Assembly (NCBI GenBank): GCA_035771175.1
Contig: CM069607.1
Coordinates: 16,810,001-16,874,000 of the forward strand
DNA: 64,000 nt
Direction of reading: 5' to 3'
DNA from: Paratinospora sagittata
Lineage: Eukaryota > Streptophyta > Magnoliopsida > Ranunculales > Menispermaceae
This document shows, one piece after another, positions 22,079 through 33,861 of this stretch. Each line of letters starts with the position of its first letter. The first letter of the stretch is position 1. A program made the position numbers and the translations under genes. Below the pieces are notes generated by a model, which searched no databases, was not told where the DNA came from, and saw only the letters and a list, made by a program, of their open reading frames with translations.

Positions 22079-23070
22079 AGCACCTCAGGATCACCTTGCA
22101 GACATTGAGAGAGTACAGGTTGTATGCCAAACTCAGCAAGTGTGAGTTTTGGATTTCTTAAGTGAAATTCTTGGGTCATGTGGTTAGTCCAGATGGTATC
22201 TCTGTTGATTCTGCTAAGGTCGAGGCGATTATTAACTGGCCAAGACCGACCGCAGTGACGAAGATTAGGAGTTTTCTTGGTTAGGCAGGGTACTACAAAA
22301 AGTTTGTACAAGGCTTTTCAAAGCTTACTACCCTACTTACTAGATTAACGAAGACTAACGTTCCTTTTGTGTTGATTGAGGCTTGCGAAAAAGCTTTTAT
22401 AGAGTTGAAGAAAAAGCATACTACCGCACCTGCTTTGATACTTCCAAAAAGTGGAAAAGAGTTTGTGACCTATACCGATGCATCTCATGTAGGATTGGGT
22501 TGTGTTCTGATGCAGGACAACAGACTTGTTGCGTGTGCATCCAAACGGTTGAAAGTGTATGAGAAGAACTACCCCGTTCATGATTTGGAGTTGGCGACAA
22601 TAATTTTTTCTCTAAAGCTTTGGATAAATTATCTGTATGGCAGGAAGTTCACATTGTATTCTGATCAAAAGAGTCTGAAGTACTTGTTTGATCAAAAGGA
22701 ATTGAATATGAGACACCATAGATGGCTAAAATTTCTTAAGGATTATGACTTCACACTGGAGTATCATCCTGGGAAAGCCAATATTGTTGTTGATGCATTG
22801 AGCAAAAAACGGGTTGAAATGGGCGTTGTTGCTTATCAAATGGCCCATGAGTATCGATTATTGGAAAAGATTTTGATGATGAGTATACGTTCCGTTGAAC
22901 CATCTTTGGATGTATGTGCTCAGAGGCAGACACAACGGTTAGACACTTATATTCAGAGGATGAGGTATTTGCAGCAGCATAGTCCAGATTTTGGGATGTT
23001 TGATGCTTGGGCCAACAGTACTGATCGAGTTAAGTGGTTGAGAGATACATATGGCATTTTGATATTTTAG
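22079..23070 (+). pseudogene. Second chromovirus: RT thumb and RNase H
   Basis: Continues RT after the solo LTR: TLREYRLYAKLSKCEFW, FLGHVVSPDGISVDSAKVE, then RSFLG-stop-AGYYKKFVQGF. RNase H from about 22369 to 22840 is an open frame with FVTYTDASHVGLGCVLMQ, HDLELATIIFSLKLW, TLYSDQKSLKYLF and HPGKANIVVDALSKK; all four acidic positions are kept, unlike in the first element. Stops at about 22159 (TAA) and 22281 (TAG) break the thumb. It leads into the integrase N-terminus. Confidence 0.93.
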
Positions 23071-24353
23071 GAGAGACTGGATTTCGTATGATCTAGAGTT
23101 GAGAGATGAGTTACTCCGAGAGGCACATAGATCGTAGTATACTATTCACCCCGGATCAACCAAGATGTACCATGAAATGAAGCGTACAGTTTGGTAGCAT
23201 GGGATGAAGAAGAACATCGCTGAGTATGTTCAAAAGTGTGGAGTGTCAGCAAGTGAAAACTGAGTACCGAAGGCCTGGAGGACAAATGCAACCATTGACC
23301 ATTCTAGAGTAGAAGTGAGAGAAAATCACAATGGATTTCATTGCAGGATTTCCTAGGTCTCAGGGTAGATATGATGTCATCTAGGTAATTGTTGATAGGT
23401 GAATGAAATCTGCGCATTTCCTTCTGATGAAAACCAGAGATTTAATGGACCGATTGAGGAGATTATGCCTTTGAGAGATTGTGAGACTACTTGGAAATCC
23501 TGTTTTGATTGTGTCGGACAGAGATCCGCGATTTACTTTGAGATTATGGCTTGTGATGCAGGATCAAATGGAAACTTAGCTCCATCTCAGTACGACATTT
23601 CACCCTCAGACGAACGGACAGTCTGAGAAGGTTATTCAGATGCTGGAGGACATGCTTAGGTCATGTATTTTCAAATTTGGTGGGAGTCAGATTGACTATC
23701 TACATCTGTGTGAGCTTGCCTTTGCCTGTAATAATAGTTATTAAGCTAGTTTTGGCATGGCACCATTCGAGGCTCTTTCTGGATGACCTTATCGATCCCA
23801 TACTTGTTGCTTTAAAGTGGGAGAGTCACAGATTTTGGGGTCAGAGGTAGTGGTGGCACAGACTGAGAAGATTAAGTAGATTTGGACAAAGTTGAAGGCA
23901 GCTCAGGATAGGAAAAAGAGCTACTTCGACAAGCGTCGTAGGCCATTAGAGTTTGTTGTGGTAGATCAGGTTTTACTAAAGGTTTCTCCACAGAAGGGGT
24001 AAATGAGATTTGGTGTGACAGGGAAGATGTCTCCTCAATTCGTTGGACTATTGACGTATGGGCTTGCTCTGCCACCTTAGCTCATTGGTGTTCATAATGT
24101 TTTCCAGATTTCTATGCTCAGGAAGTACTATCCAGATCCCACACATGTGCTCGATGTATCACAGTTAAAAGTTGGGGAGGATGCTACGTATAAGGAACAA
24201 CCGATTCAGATTTTGGCTCAAAAAGTTCAGAAACTCAGGAATAAAGAAATTCCTTTGGTTAGAGTCAAATGACAGTTCCATGATAACAAAGAGCAAACTT
24301 GGGAGCGAGAAGATCAGATGCGGGAGATGTTTCCGGATTTGTTCATTGCTTGA
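23071..24353 (+). pseudogene. Second chromovirus: integrase and chromodomain, heavily broken
   Basis: Many stops and frameshifts. Recognisable pieces are the HHCC region (HPGSTKMYHEMKRTVW-stop-HGMKK), GGQMQPL, ITMDFIAGFPRSQGRYDVI, KSAHFLLMKT, DRDPRF-type sequence near 23520, PFEALSG, VFQISMLRKYYPDP, and the chromodomain QKVQKLRNKEIPLVRVK, EQTWEREDQMREMFPDLF ending TGA at 24351. Many stops stand where Trp or Gln is expected (TGG or CAG). It is followed by the PPT and the 3' LTR. Confidence 0.88.
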
Positions 24354-24394
24354 GGTAAGATTTAATCTTATCTTAAAATTATGAGGACGAGATT

Positions 24395-24411
24395 TCCTAA
24401 GTTGGGGAGAT
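24395..24411 (+). promoter_or_regulatory. Polypurine tract of the second chromovirus
   Basis: AAGTTGGGGAGAT directly precedes TGTAACAACCC, identical to the PPT at 17447. Confidence 0.85.
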
Positions 24412-26425
24412 TGTAACAACCCACATTCTCATATGATGCCATGATGACAAAAAATTCTCAACTGTTGATGCTTGTGTATGTATTTGATCTATTTTATACA
24501 CATATTTTGAACATATACAGAGTATTTATGTATATTTCATGTTTATTATGTTATTAATGTGTATGAGTAAATGGAAATGCACTTAAGTATATTTTTTCTA
24601 TTTCTGAGTTGAAGAAGTGTACTCCTTAAAGGGAGAAGCCAGCTCATTGCAAAAAACTCAAGAGCAGAGATTTTCAGTATTTGGAAAAGCGCGCTCCGCT
24701 GAGACAGGTCGAGAGCTGTTTTCTCAAGAAATGAGCTGAGAAGCGTGCTCCACACTGTCTGGGCAGTTTTTTTTTAAACTTGCAAGTGGGCCCAACATGT
24801 GTATAAAAGCAAAATCACTTGATTTCTTCCTCATTTTCGTCATTTCTAGTTAGAGGAAGAGGAGGAAGGAGAGGAGAGATAGTTGGGTGATTTAGTGATT
24901 TGGGAGCTACGATTTGGAATTCTGAGCTCCAAAGGTATGGTTTCTACCCAAATTATCCATTTTTTTAGCTCCTTGTGATGATTTCTAGCTAGAGGGTGTA
25001 AATTGGATTGCATGTACGTGTTTAATTTGGGGTAAAGTTTGGGTTTCGAGATTTCGAACCCTAACCTAGCAATCTTAAGCTTGAATTCCATTAATTAGAA
25101 TGCTTATACATGCTTTAATGGTGATTTTCCATGAAATTGATGAGTTTGGCTTATAAAATTGGAATTTAGCATGTATGTGGGTTTTATTTTGTGATTTTAA
25201 TGTGTAATTGGTATGCATGTGATCTATGTTGATGAAAATGGCATACTTGGATGAATAATGGTGCCAATTGAATAATTCCCATGGTATGGCATGGTGATTA
25301 ATTCAATTGACCATGTACGCTATGTAAAGATTTATCCAATTCAGGGCTTTTGAGGCAATTGAATTGGATTTGGTAAATTGTGATATAATTGGTATTTTCT
25401 AATCCAATTATGGGTGGATTAGATGAATTTAGTGTTGAATTGTAGGAATTTGGTAATTTAGTAGGACTTTTACAATTGATCACGTTTAGTCTTGGAAATT
25501 ATGCAATTAGGCATGATTGGGCTTGAAACTTGATCATATGGTGTATTTGATTCATTTCAGGTCATTGTGATTTGATTGGGTAATTTGAGGGTATTTGGCT
25601 TGGTTAATTTACTTGTGGTTGGTTGTGAGTATTTCTCACTTTATTTCTCCATTTATGACATTGTATTTATATAAAATGGACGTGTTGAATGATATGCATT
25701 CTATTGTATATATGCATAGTATTTATGATCGTGACAAATGAATTTATATGCATAGTATTGCCTTGAGTATTTTGGATTAAATACTTTGACATTTATTTTC
25801 TTTCCATTTACACATTCTTCAGGAAAATGTACTGCCAGAGTACTTGGATTGGTACTTCAAGGTAGGGACTTTCCAAAACACTGAGGAATGGATGGGTGGA
25901 AGGATTAGTGATGGATAATGCGCTAGTCTGAACCTATTGCGCAATGGGTGATGTAAAGACATATGTTATCCTGACGTGTGCTCTTCGTGAGACGTCTGCA
26001 TATTTGATTTTTATGAAAATAATGCATAAACCATATGATTACTTTGAATCATGTACGTTATATTTCAATTGATGCATTTGTGTTTATAAATGTTATTTTA
26101 ATGGTACACATGTTTTATAAATGCATTTGTAGAGATTATTGTGAGAATTATTCATTGAGCTAGTTGAGCTCACCCATTTTCCCTTATTTTTCTTAGGTTC
26201 GAATCTGAAAGGGAAGGGCAAGGTTTGATCGTGCGAGAGCCTTTTTTTCCTTCCTTTTGGATGTAGGTTTTGTTGGGGACTTGGGTATATAGTTTTGATT
26301 TCTTTTGATTATTTTGTTCTTATGGAACTTGTATGTAACTATCACACTATATATGTATATAACACATATAAATGTTGGTTTTATCTAAATGGATTGTATA
26401 TGACATGTTGGGAGTTGATAGTCAC
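24412..26425 (+). mobile_element. Second chromovirus 3' LTR (right end approximate)
   Basis: Starts TGTAACAACCCACATTC. A TATA box (GTGTATAAAAGC) lies at 24800, with GCGCGCTCC-like palindromes at about 24615-24750 just upstream. The GAGCTCACCC...TTCTTAGG block near 26170 matches the equivalent region of the other gypsy LTRs. It ends somewhere near 26420, where an opposite-strand LTR fragment joins. No coding capacity. Confidence 0.75.
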
Positions 26426-26429
26426 TTGT

Positions 26430-27033
26430 TGCACATCAAATCATCACTCTTCTAGTATCAAACCCATTTTTCCAATTATCCAAACCAACGGTCAAAATCC
26501 TACAAAATTCAAGTATGTTGAACAACTCAACGAGTGGAACTCAAATCTATAATTTGTAGCTCAAAATGACAATTTCTTACCTTATATTTGATCTTCCCAA
26601 GCTCTTCCTTCTTCTTCCTTTTCGTTCCTCAGCTTCCTTTCCAACTCTTTCTAGCTCGAATGAGCTGAAATTTTATGAAAATCCACTTAAAAACATGCAC
26701 ACCGCCTCACCGTCTATTTTTAAAAACACTGTCAGGCCGTGAAGAGCTTACTGCTCCCCCTTTGGAACGCGCTTCTCTAATATTTTCCAAAAGTATTGCT
26801 CTTAGGTTTTCACTACTGAAGCATGCTTCTCCCCCAAGAGCGCGCTTCTCACCTAAGCCAACTATGGTCTTAAGGTACTGATGACTTATAATACACACAA
26901 TTATAGTATTTTAAGTCCAATACACACAAGTACAGTAGTCTAAGACCAAATTCATACGTATACGCATATAAATATGACTAACAATGCATATAAGTCAACG
27001 ATTATGTTTGAGTCGAATGTACGAGGCGTTACA
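26430..27033 (-). mobile_element. Gypsy LTR 5' fragment, minus strand
   Basis: On the minus strand it begins TGTAACGCCTCGTAC at 27033, like the solo LTR at 19254, and shares CGTTGACTTATATGCATTG and GAAGCGCGCTC motifs. Only about 600 bp remain. It inserted into a Retand RT (27034 onward) and is fused to the end of the LTR on its left. Confidence 0.8.
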
Positions 27034-28345
27034 TCTTTTATATTGTCAGGATTTGCCTCAATTCCTCTCTAGTTTCTTAGGAAACCAAGAAACTTACCTA
27101 AACGCACGCCGAAAGTGTCTTTCGTCGGGTTAAGCTTCATGTGGTATCTTCTCCGGATACCAAGTACATCTATCAGGTCGGTGGGATGAGCTCTGGCCTT
27201 CACACTCTTGACCAGCATGTCGTCAATGTACACTTTCATGTTGATAACGATCTTCTCCGTAAAAATTTTGTTAACTAATCTCTTGTAGGTAGCCCCGACA
27301 TTTTTTAGGCCAAAAGGCATAACCTTGTAGTAGTACAAGCCTTGGTCAGTACTGAATGTGGTATGCTCTTCATCTCTAGAGCTCATCACGATCTGTTGTA
27401 TCCTGAATAAGCATCCATAAAACTCCTCAATTCATGACCAGCTATAACATTTATTAGCTGGTCGATTCGTGGCAAGGGGACGCTGTCTTTTGGATAAGCT
27501 TTGTTTAGATTTGTGAAATCCATTCAAACCCTTCACTTCCAGTTCGGCTTCTTGACCATGACCACGTTGGCAAGCCAATCTGGGTATAGTACTTCTCTGA
27601 TAAAACCTGCTTCTAAGAGCTTATAGACCTCTTCTTGTAGACCCTGAGCTCTTTCCAATCTAAGAGCTCATTTCTTCTGTCGAATTGGCCTCACCTCCAA
27701 GTTGACATTGAGGCGATGCATGATTCACTAGTCAATATGCCAGGCATGTCCTCATGAGACCATGCGAAGACATCCTTGTGTTTTTGCAACACCCCGACAA
27801 GCTCCTCGGTCAGGTTTGAGCTCATTTTTAAGCCCACCTTCATGGTCTTTGTCAAATCATCGGCAATTTGCACCTCCTTTCATTCACCTTTAGCCTCCAA
27901 CCCTGGAACTACCTCCCTCGGGTCGAGGTCTGAAATGGTCGGGACCTCCAACTGCATCAGATTTTCCTCTGTCGCCTTGGGACTATCAGCATGACCAGTC
28001 TTCCTCTTCATGGTTATGGCATAGCAGTCTCGTGACTCCTCCTGGGTACCTCTTACCACGCCAACACCTCATTCTGCTGGGAACTTGAGTGTAAGGTGAT
28101 AAGTCGAAACCACAGCTTTGAGGTTGTTGAGGAGTGGCCGACCTATGATGACGTTGTAAGCTGTAGAACACTTGACCACAAGGAAACTGGTCATAACCAT
28201 GACCTTGTGCTCTTAATCTTCAGCTGTCACTGATAGAGCTATCATTTGTTTCGGCATGATCCCGTCTCCGGTGAATCCGATAAGTGGCACATCCACGGGG
28301 ATGAGTTGCTCCTTGGTCAATCCTAACTTCTATGACAAACCCATG
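27034..28345 (-). pseudogene. Retand/Tat-type pol fragment (PR end to RT)
   Basis: On the minus strand: VDVPLIGFTGDGIMPKQM and IIGRPLLNNLKAVVSTYHL (protease C-terminal part, about 28300-28080), then HKDVFAWSHEDMPGI (about 27740), and RT motifs DQGLYYYKVMPFGLKNVGAT, YKRLVNKIF and VYIDDMLVKSVKARAH (about 27190-27360). YKVMPFGLKNxGATYQR and VYxDDMLVKS are typical of the Tat lineage and unlike the chromovirus RTs nearby. The protease active site is already missing at 28345, and RT ends at 27034 where an LTR inserted. Stops and frameshifts throughout. Confidence 0.9.
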
Positions 28346-28513
28346 ACGATGAGCGTGAACCCAAAAATAAAGAAATGAAGGCAATCTCACCCTCTTATAT
28401 ATAAACAAATGCAGTGTTCACTTAACTAAACGACTCCCTCAACACCAAGTAAAACGACTCAAATGGCGAATGAACCGACACACAATGTCTAAGCTCACTC
28501 ACCATGGGCTTAC
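28346..28513. other. Unassigned 168 bp
   Basis: AT-rich spacer between the minus Retand pol fragment and the plus Retand LTR. A TTATATATAA run lies at about 28395. I recognise nothing coding. Confidence 0.5.
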
Positions 28514-29245
28514 TGTTATATCCAAAACTCGACGAATAGGAAGCCAAGTAAGAGTCGAAGGAAAAGACTAAAAGTTAGATGAAAATAAAAATAAAAATGT
28601 CCAATCAAGAGTCCCAACTTCAAGTCGAGACCAAGTGTCCAAGTGTGCCAAACAAACCCCCGAAGATGCCCCATGGTCAAGGCCAAGGTGCATCGCTCGA
28701 CCATGGTCGAGGATCTCTTTGGCCATTGCTAAGGTACCTTCCTCGGTCATGACCGAGGTACATCTCTCAGCCATGGTCAAGGGGTCATCCTAAGTCATGG
28801 CCAAGGTGCTCCTTTCGACTATCGCCGAACAACCCCCTCCAAATTTTGATTAAGGAACTGGATCCTACACGTTGATCAAACTTAGACACCGCATAGAACA
28901 AATCTCGAGATATCAAACCACAAGCTGAATCCTAATGAAGAAAGGCGTAAATTGCTCCCGCTGATGGAGCAGTGCCTTAAATGCCTGAAGCACCTCCCCT
29001 CAACTATAAAAGGGGGAGGTATGCTCTGAAACCCAAGTACTCTCTACATTGCTATTCTTCTATTTTGTTATCTGACTTGAGCGTCAGTGTGTTTTTGGTG
29101 ACCACGAGTCACCACCCTTGCAAGTTCAAAGCACAACAATCTCAGCAAGGAGTCTCTTACAAAATTTCAAAAGATAAGACAATTTTCTTATTCAATTAAC
29201 CAGCATCGATTTGCGGTCCAACACGAGAGATTTTTGGTTGAAACA
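28514..29245 (+). mobile_element. Retand/Tat LTR, plus strand (732 bp)
   Basis: Starts TGTTATATCCAAAACTCGACG and ends TTTTTGGTTGAAACA. It matches the minus LTR at 60713-61388 over most of its length, including CCAAACAAACCCCCGAAGA, the CTCGGCCATGGCCGAG palindromes (28670-28830), the TATA box CAACTATAAAAGGGGG (about 29001) and the TTGCAAGTTCAAAGC end. No PBS follows, so it is a solo LTR or a detached 3' LTR; I find no matching target duplication. Confidence 0.85.
28670..28830 (+). repeat. CTCGGCCATGGCCGAG palindromes in the Retand LTR
   Basis: About six diverged copies: CTCGACCATGGTCGAG, CCTCGGTCATGACCGAGG, CTCAGCCATGGTCAAG and others, all upstream of the TATA box. Confidence 0.8.
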
Positions 29246-31518
29246 AACACATCCCATTAAAGTTGAAGGAATTTTTTTGTAAAATTAATGTTAGGCCAAT
29301 CATGCTCTATAGAGCAAGATATTGGGTAACTGAAAAATAAACAGGCAAACAAATGAAGTGTAACGAAAATGTGGAATTAATATTGAGATGAATATGTGGT
29401 AGTATATCAAAAAGATAAAGTTAAAAATGAACATATATTCAAGATATAATTCTTGTAGCTCCAATTGAAGTGATAGAAAACTGATTAAAGTGATTTGGAA
29501 GCATACAACGAAGACATTTGACTGCGTCAAGTAAGAGGTGCAACTACTAATAATCCATATGGTACTAATTTAGAGCTAGAGAAAACCTAAAATAATATAG
29601 ACATCGATAATTAAGATAGATTAAGATATAATTACTTATAATTGAATTGTCAACCCTTAACAAGATGGAGGTGAGAAAGTGAATTCATGTTGTCATCTCT
29701 ATGTAGTTGATAAAGACACAGTTGAAGTGAGTTGATAAAAAAAAAACAATTAGAACCCGGTTTCTACTATCTATGATCAGTTTGTTAACTCTAGTGGGTG
29801 TCAGTTTGAGTTCACTCATTTTTATGGGCCCAACACACGCTCGTAAAACTTTTGTACGTTGAGATGATAACCCAACATATATAGGCCTCGGTTTGCATTG
29901 TGATAGCAACCGTGTTGCGTCGGAACTTTTGTCAAACACAGTCATTTTGCTGTATGGCATTACAAGCGTTTGAAACTGCGATAAAACTGCATTTTAGAAA
30001 AGCTGCTCATTAGCTGCGTATGCGTTTTACCTATTGCATTTAGATTGAAGTTGTCCATTTTGACCTTATCATTCTTTTTAAAATATCATATATAACCTTA
30101 GTCTTTCTTTCCAATGACCTACTAGTATTACTTTTATTATTATTTCGGTGTTGTCACCACCTTCCCGACACTAATACAAAGGTAAGTTAATATTGTGGGA
30201 ATGGGTTATTATAAAATATATTTTCATTATCTATATTATTTATAAAGTCAAAATTACTTATTTACAGTGTATTGTTTTTTTCCAAAAATGTCAAAATTAT
30301 CCACAATTTACAACTTACAACTAAAAGTTCAATTTATTTAAAAAAACAATGCTAAGGGTAAAATGGGTATCTTATAATCTTGCACAGTTCGTGAACTAAA
30401 AGAGGATTCATTTTGAAACAATGGCTGCCAAGGAAATGACCCCAACTTTCCCAAATTTTTTATACCTTCATATATTTCCAGATTGAGTTACCATTTGCAG
30501 TGGAAATAAGTTAAAGTGATTCCCAATCTTTTCGTATCATCTTCTTCCACCGTCACAGTTTTTGGTTAGCCTTAGAAATCTCTATTGTTTGCTTCGAGTG
30601 CGTTTTAGCGAACCGAACCCTAACGCGCGTACCCTGCATGGCGTAGGGCTCTACTTTTTTTTTGTCTTTCTTTTCAGTTTTTCTTCTTAAACGGTAGGTT
30701 ACTGGACGCACGGCGCGGTAACGTGCCTTTTTAAAATTCCTTTTTATTTTTTTACAAAATGGTTAAAAAAAAAAAAAAGACTTCTAACTCTTTGAATCGT
30801 TAAAACCACTCCAGTTTTTCATTTTTTTTGGTTTAGTTTTTTACTTTTTTCTAGTTTTTATTTTATGTTTTTCTTAAGCCAACTTTTTCATTTTATATTT
30901 TTGTGACTAGATTATTTTTTGTACAATTCAAACTTACTAGAATTAAAAAAAGTAATCAACTAAAAAAATTAAAATCATCAACAGATTTTTGTAAAACTAA
31001 AATTTATAAAATTAAAACAATCTAATCAATTAAAAAAATTAAAATTATCAACAATATCAATTTATAAAAAAGACTATCGACAAATAATCAAAATCAACTA
31101 GAAAATTATAAATACATAACGAAGCTCGGTAATAAAAATAAAAAGTATGATTTATCATTGTCGTGATGGCTATAATCTTCTTATACAAATACTTGAAAAG
31201 AAATTATTATTATAATTAGTACTTTACAGATTAATAATAAATAAAAGGCTAAAAAATAAGTTTAAATGTGTTATTGTATTACCATTTTTTAATAACAAAA
31301 AACTTGAGCTCCGAATGTGCTTTTCCAAGTGATATCTATGCCTTGAAAACAATTGAAAAAAGTAATTAACAATTAGTAAAAATTAAAATATGATATTTAC
31401 AAATGTTAATTTACTATAAGTAATTAAGATACCTGTTAAAAAGGGCACAAATTAACTACAAGATTACTGACTTGGTGATATTCCTTGTCTTGGTTGCATT
31501 TGACTTAGATTTTGACTA
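29246..31518. other. 2.3-kb AT-rich island without a recognised gene or element
   Basis: No ORF with a recognisable domain; the longest readings are antisense or AT-rich and I do not support them. Low-complexity runs of T and A occupy 30650-31120, including a diverged direct repeat (AATCAACTAAAAAAATTAAA at 30954 and 31024, 70 bp apart). Around 29880-30060 a segment with GCGTTTGAAACTGCGATAAA and GCTGCGTATGCGTTTT resembles the ends of plant hAT-type MITEs, but I could not define terminal repeats. It is the only stretch over 1 kb here that I cannot assign to a retrotransposon. Confidence 0.5.
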
Positions 31519-32234
31519 TGTTGAGCCGTTTTGATCAGCAAGTCGAACAGGCATCCAGTCAGCTCAAACCTCACCCACGTGGCACAAAAAAAAAGGCAAA
31601 TAGGACCCCTAGTGGGTAGGACTGGGCAGGATAATGATTAACAGGCAACCCAAGATGAGCTGATAATCATAACCATGGATCAACATATCGACCTATTGTG
31701 AACTACACAACACCCATCAGAGGAATGACCCTCAACAAGTAATACGAAGCCCCATGAGCTTGGCATACCAAGCTCATGAAGAGCATAAAAGGAAAATTGC
31801 ATGGCATGCCGAATCCCACAGGATCTACTGTGAGGCACCAGAAACGCAGAACGTATGTTAGGACATGACATATGCCCGCCAGAAATAGTGAATGTATGTC
31901 ACAGCAAGACATACGCCTACCAAGAATACTATACATATGTCACGACAATACATACGTGTACCACTTCTGGCCAAAGACCCCTACCTCTATAAATACTCTA
32001 CACCTCTCATTAGCAAGGTAAGAAATTTACTACTCCAGTAATAGCGATTCTACTACCCGATTCAACTCGGATCTAACTTAGGCATCGAAAAGTCTTTGGC
32101 CGGCATCACACCGATGCTCCTTACAATAACCTATTTTTCCCTTTCTTTATCTCTCAGGTCTAAGGCGGGTTCTAGCTCAAGACGTTCCCTTCACCTAATC
32201 ATTCTTTTGGTGTTGGTCAAATCTTGCACCAACA
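31519..32234 (+). mobile_element. Retand/Tat 5' LTR (716 bp)
   Basis: Starts TGTTGAGCCGTTTTG and ends AATCTTGCACCAACA just before the PBS. The TATA box CTCTATAAATACTC lies at 31985. Three 40-bp repeats at 31851-31970 contain TATGTC...GACATA inverted pairs just upstream of the TATA box. Its sequence differs from the Retand LTRs at 28514 and 60713, so it is another family. Left flank GACTA. Confidence 0.85.
31851..31970 (+). repeat. Three 40-bp repeats in the LTR U3
   Basis: Units begin at about 31851, 31891 and 31932 with ACGTATGTTAGGACATGACATA, AATGTATGTCACAGCAAGAC and TACATATGTCACGACAATAC-type sequence. Confidence 0.7.
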
Positions 32235-32253
32235 ATTGGTGTTGTCTGTGGGG
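32235..32253 (+). promoter_or_regulatory. Primer-binding site, Tat type
   Basis: ATTGGTGTTGTCTGTGGGG directly follows the LTR; it is the TTGGCGCCGTCTGTGGGG type used by Tat/Retand elements, and quite unlike the Met-tRNA PBS of the other elements here. Confidence 0.85.
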
Positions 32254-32288
32254 ACGATATCTTTGAGCCTAGATTAGCTTTGTCACTA

Positions 32289-32782
32289 TGAGCCAAGAAG
32301 CAGAACGCCATATCGATGTGGAACCAACCGCCTCGCTTAACGTACCCAGAACAAGAGAGGTCTACCACCGAAGAACCATCATAAGAGTTTTGCCCAGAAG
32401 CAAAAGTCTTCTAGGTTGAGTGCCATAGAGAGAAATCCCGAGAAGATGTCTCGAGTAGTCCTGTAACAACATCAAGTACTTAGAAAAGTGCTTCCGTTCC
32501 GACCACTCCAAGACCTCTAACTACAAAAGAAGGAAGGAAGCAGGCGTCGGAGAGTCAGTTCCAAAAGAAAAATAGCCCGGAGCCAAGATCGACCGAGCTC
32601 TAACCACAAGTCTCTGTCTACTGAGAACTTGCGTCACTCCTTGAAGGTAGAGGAGCCAGAGCTCGACATCTTCCCACCACAGGTCAGTACGTACGAGAAA
32701 GATTGACACAGAGAGACGTGCCCCATATAGGTCGGTATCCAGGAGGTCGGCATCCAGAAGGTCTTCCAGATCTGGACATACC
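32289..32782 (+). pseudogene. Retand gag, N-terminal part
   Basis: ATG at 32289 (MSQEAERHIDVEPTAS) is followed by a basic, Arg/Ser-rich region with stops (LPRSKSLLG-stop) and frameshifts. It contains HRET-CPI and VGIQEVGIQKVFQI-type sequence. It stops at 32782 in a sirevirus insertion and resumes at 40460. Antisense ORFs over it are shadows. Confidence 0.75.
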
Positions 32783-33542
32783 TGTTGGCCTAGATATGTC
32801 CAAGAGGGGGGTGAATTAGACACTTAGACAATTTAAAAACAATAGCAACGACAAAAATAAAGTGTAGAAAGTAAACAAATATGCACAGTCAATTTATAGT
32901 GGTTCGACTACTTGCTTATGTCCACTACCTGACCTTCTCAATTAGGATTTTGAACTTTATCACTAAGGGATTCTCTTACAGGTGGGAATCAAACCGTTAC
33001 ACCTTATCTCAACTTGCGGGTGTGAGAACAACCGTTACACTCCTTAGCTTATAGGTGTGAGACCAACCTATCTCAACTTACGGGTGTGAAAACTACCGTT
33101 TCTCAACTTACGGGTGTGAGACGATCTGACTTTGTTGAATATAAAATATCAACTCAGTAGTCCAAGAAGGTGCTGCTAAAACATTAGCGTCCTAAAAGTC
33201 TTTATAAAAACGGTTTTTGATTTTTCAATTAAAACTTGATAAAACATCATTGTTTCTTTTAATCAAAGCAAATACTTTGGAAATCATAAGGTGCAATTAA
33301 AAGGTTACGATCAAAATATGCAAACGATAAAAATCTTGCTGAGAGTAAGATGATTGATAGACTTTACATTTTAAGTACTGACAGACTTAGAACTTTACTT
33401 TGATGTTCAATAGGCTTGTGATCACAGTTCCTTGATCTTGATTCTTGATAAATCTCAAACACTTTACAAGATCATTAGATAGACCAACGGGAGATATTAA
33501 AATCATCAAAACATTCATGTCATGGGGTTCATTAAGATAACA
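32783..33542 (-). mobile_element. Sirevirus 3' LTR with a 950-bp deletion (760 bp)
   Basis: Begins TGTTATCTTAATG (minus strand) and ends GATATATCTAGGCCAACA-type sequence. It aligns end to end with the 5' LTR except that bases equivalent to 39123-40072 are absent, leaving 760 bp of 1710. The lost part holds the U3 hairpins and the TATA box. The junction (33160/33161) has the two-base homology AG. Confidence 0.92.
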
Positions 33543-33544
33543 AT

Positions 33545-33556
33545 CGCCCCCTTTTT
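33545..33556 (-). promoter_or_regulatory. Polypurine tract of the sirevirus
   Basis: The minus strand reads AAAAAGGGGGCGATTG directly before the LTR start. A second PPT-like AAGGGGGAGT lies at about 33767-33776. Confidence 0.8.
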
Positions 33557-33861
33557 ATGATTTCAAATACTTAGAGATCATGCAAATAAATATATTCATG
33601 TAATCAAACATATAACGAATTTAGAACGATATCTGCAGTCATGTCAATTCTATTTGATTTTAATCATACAATTTACATGGTAAGATGCAAACAATGCAGA
33701 AAACAAACAATGTAAATTATAAACAAGAATGAATACATTAACTTGGATAGAACTCTCTTACATGTAAACTCCCCCTTACATGTAGCTTCCCTCTTGAGCT
33801 AATTTAGCCTTAATAACTACAATCTCTTCTCCACTTTTTGAAAACATCAAAAAGTGAGTAG

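Noticed and set aside
29685..29960. A 91-codon minus-strand ORF in the unassigned island.
   Set aside because: No recognisable motif and unlikely codon use; possibly part of a MITE.
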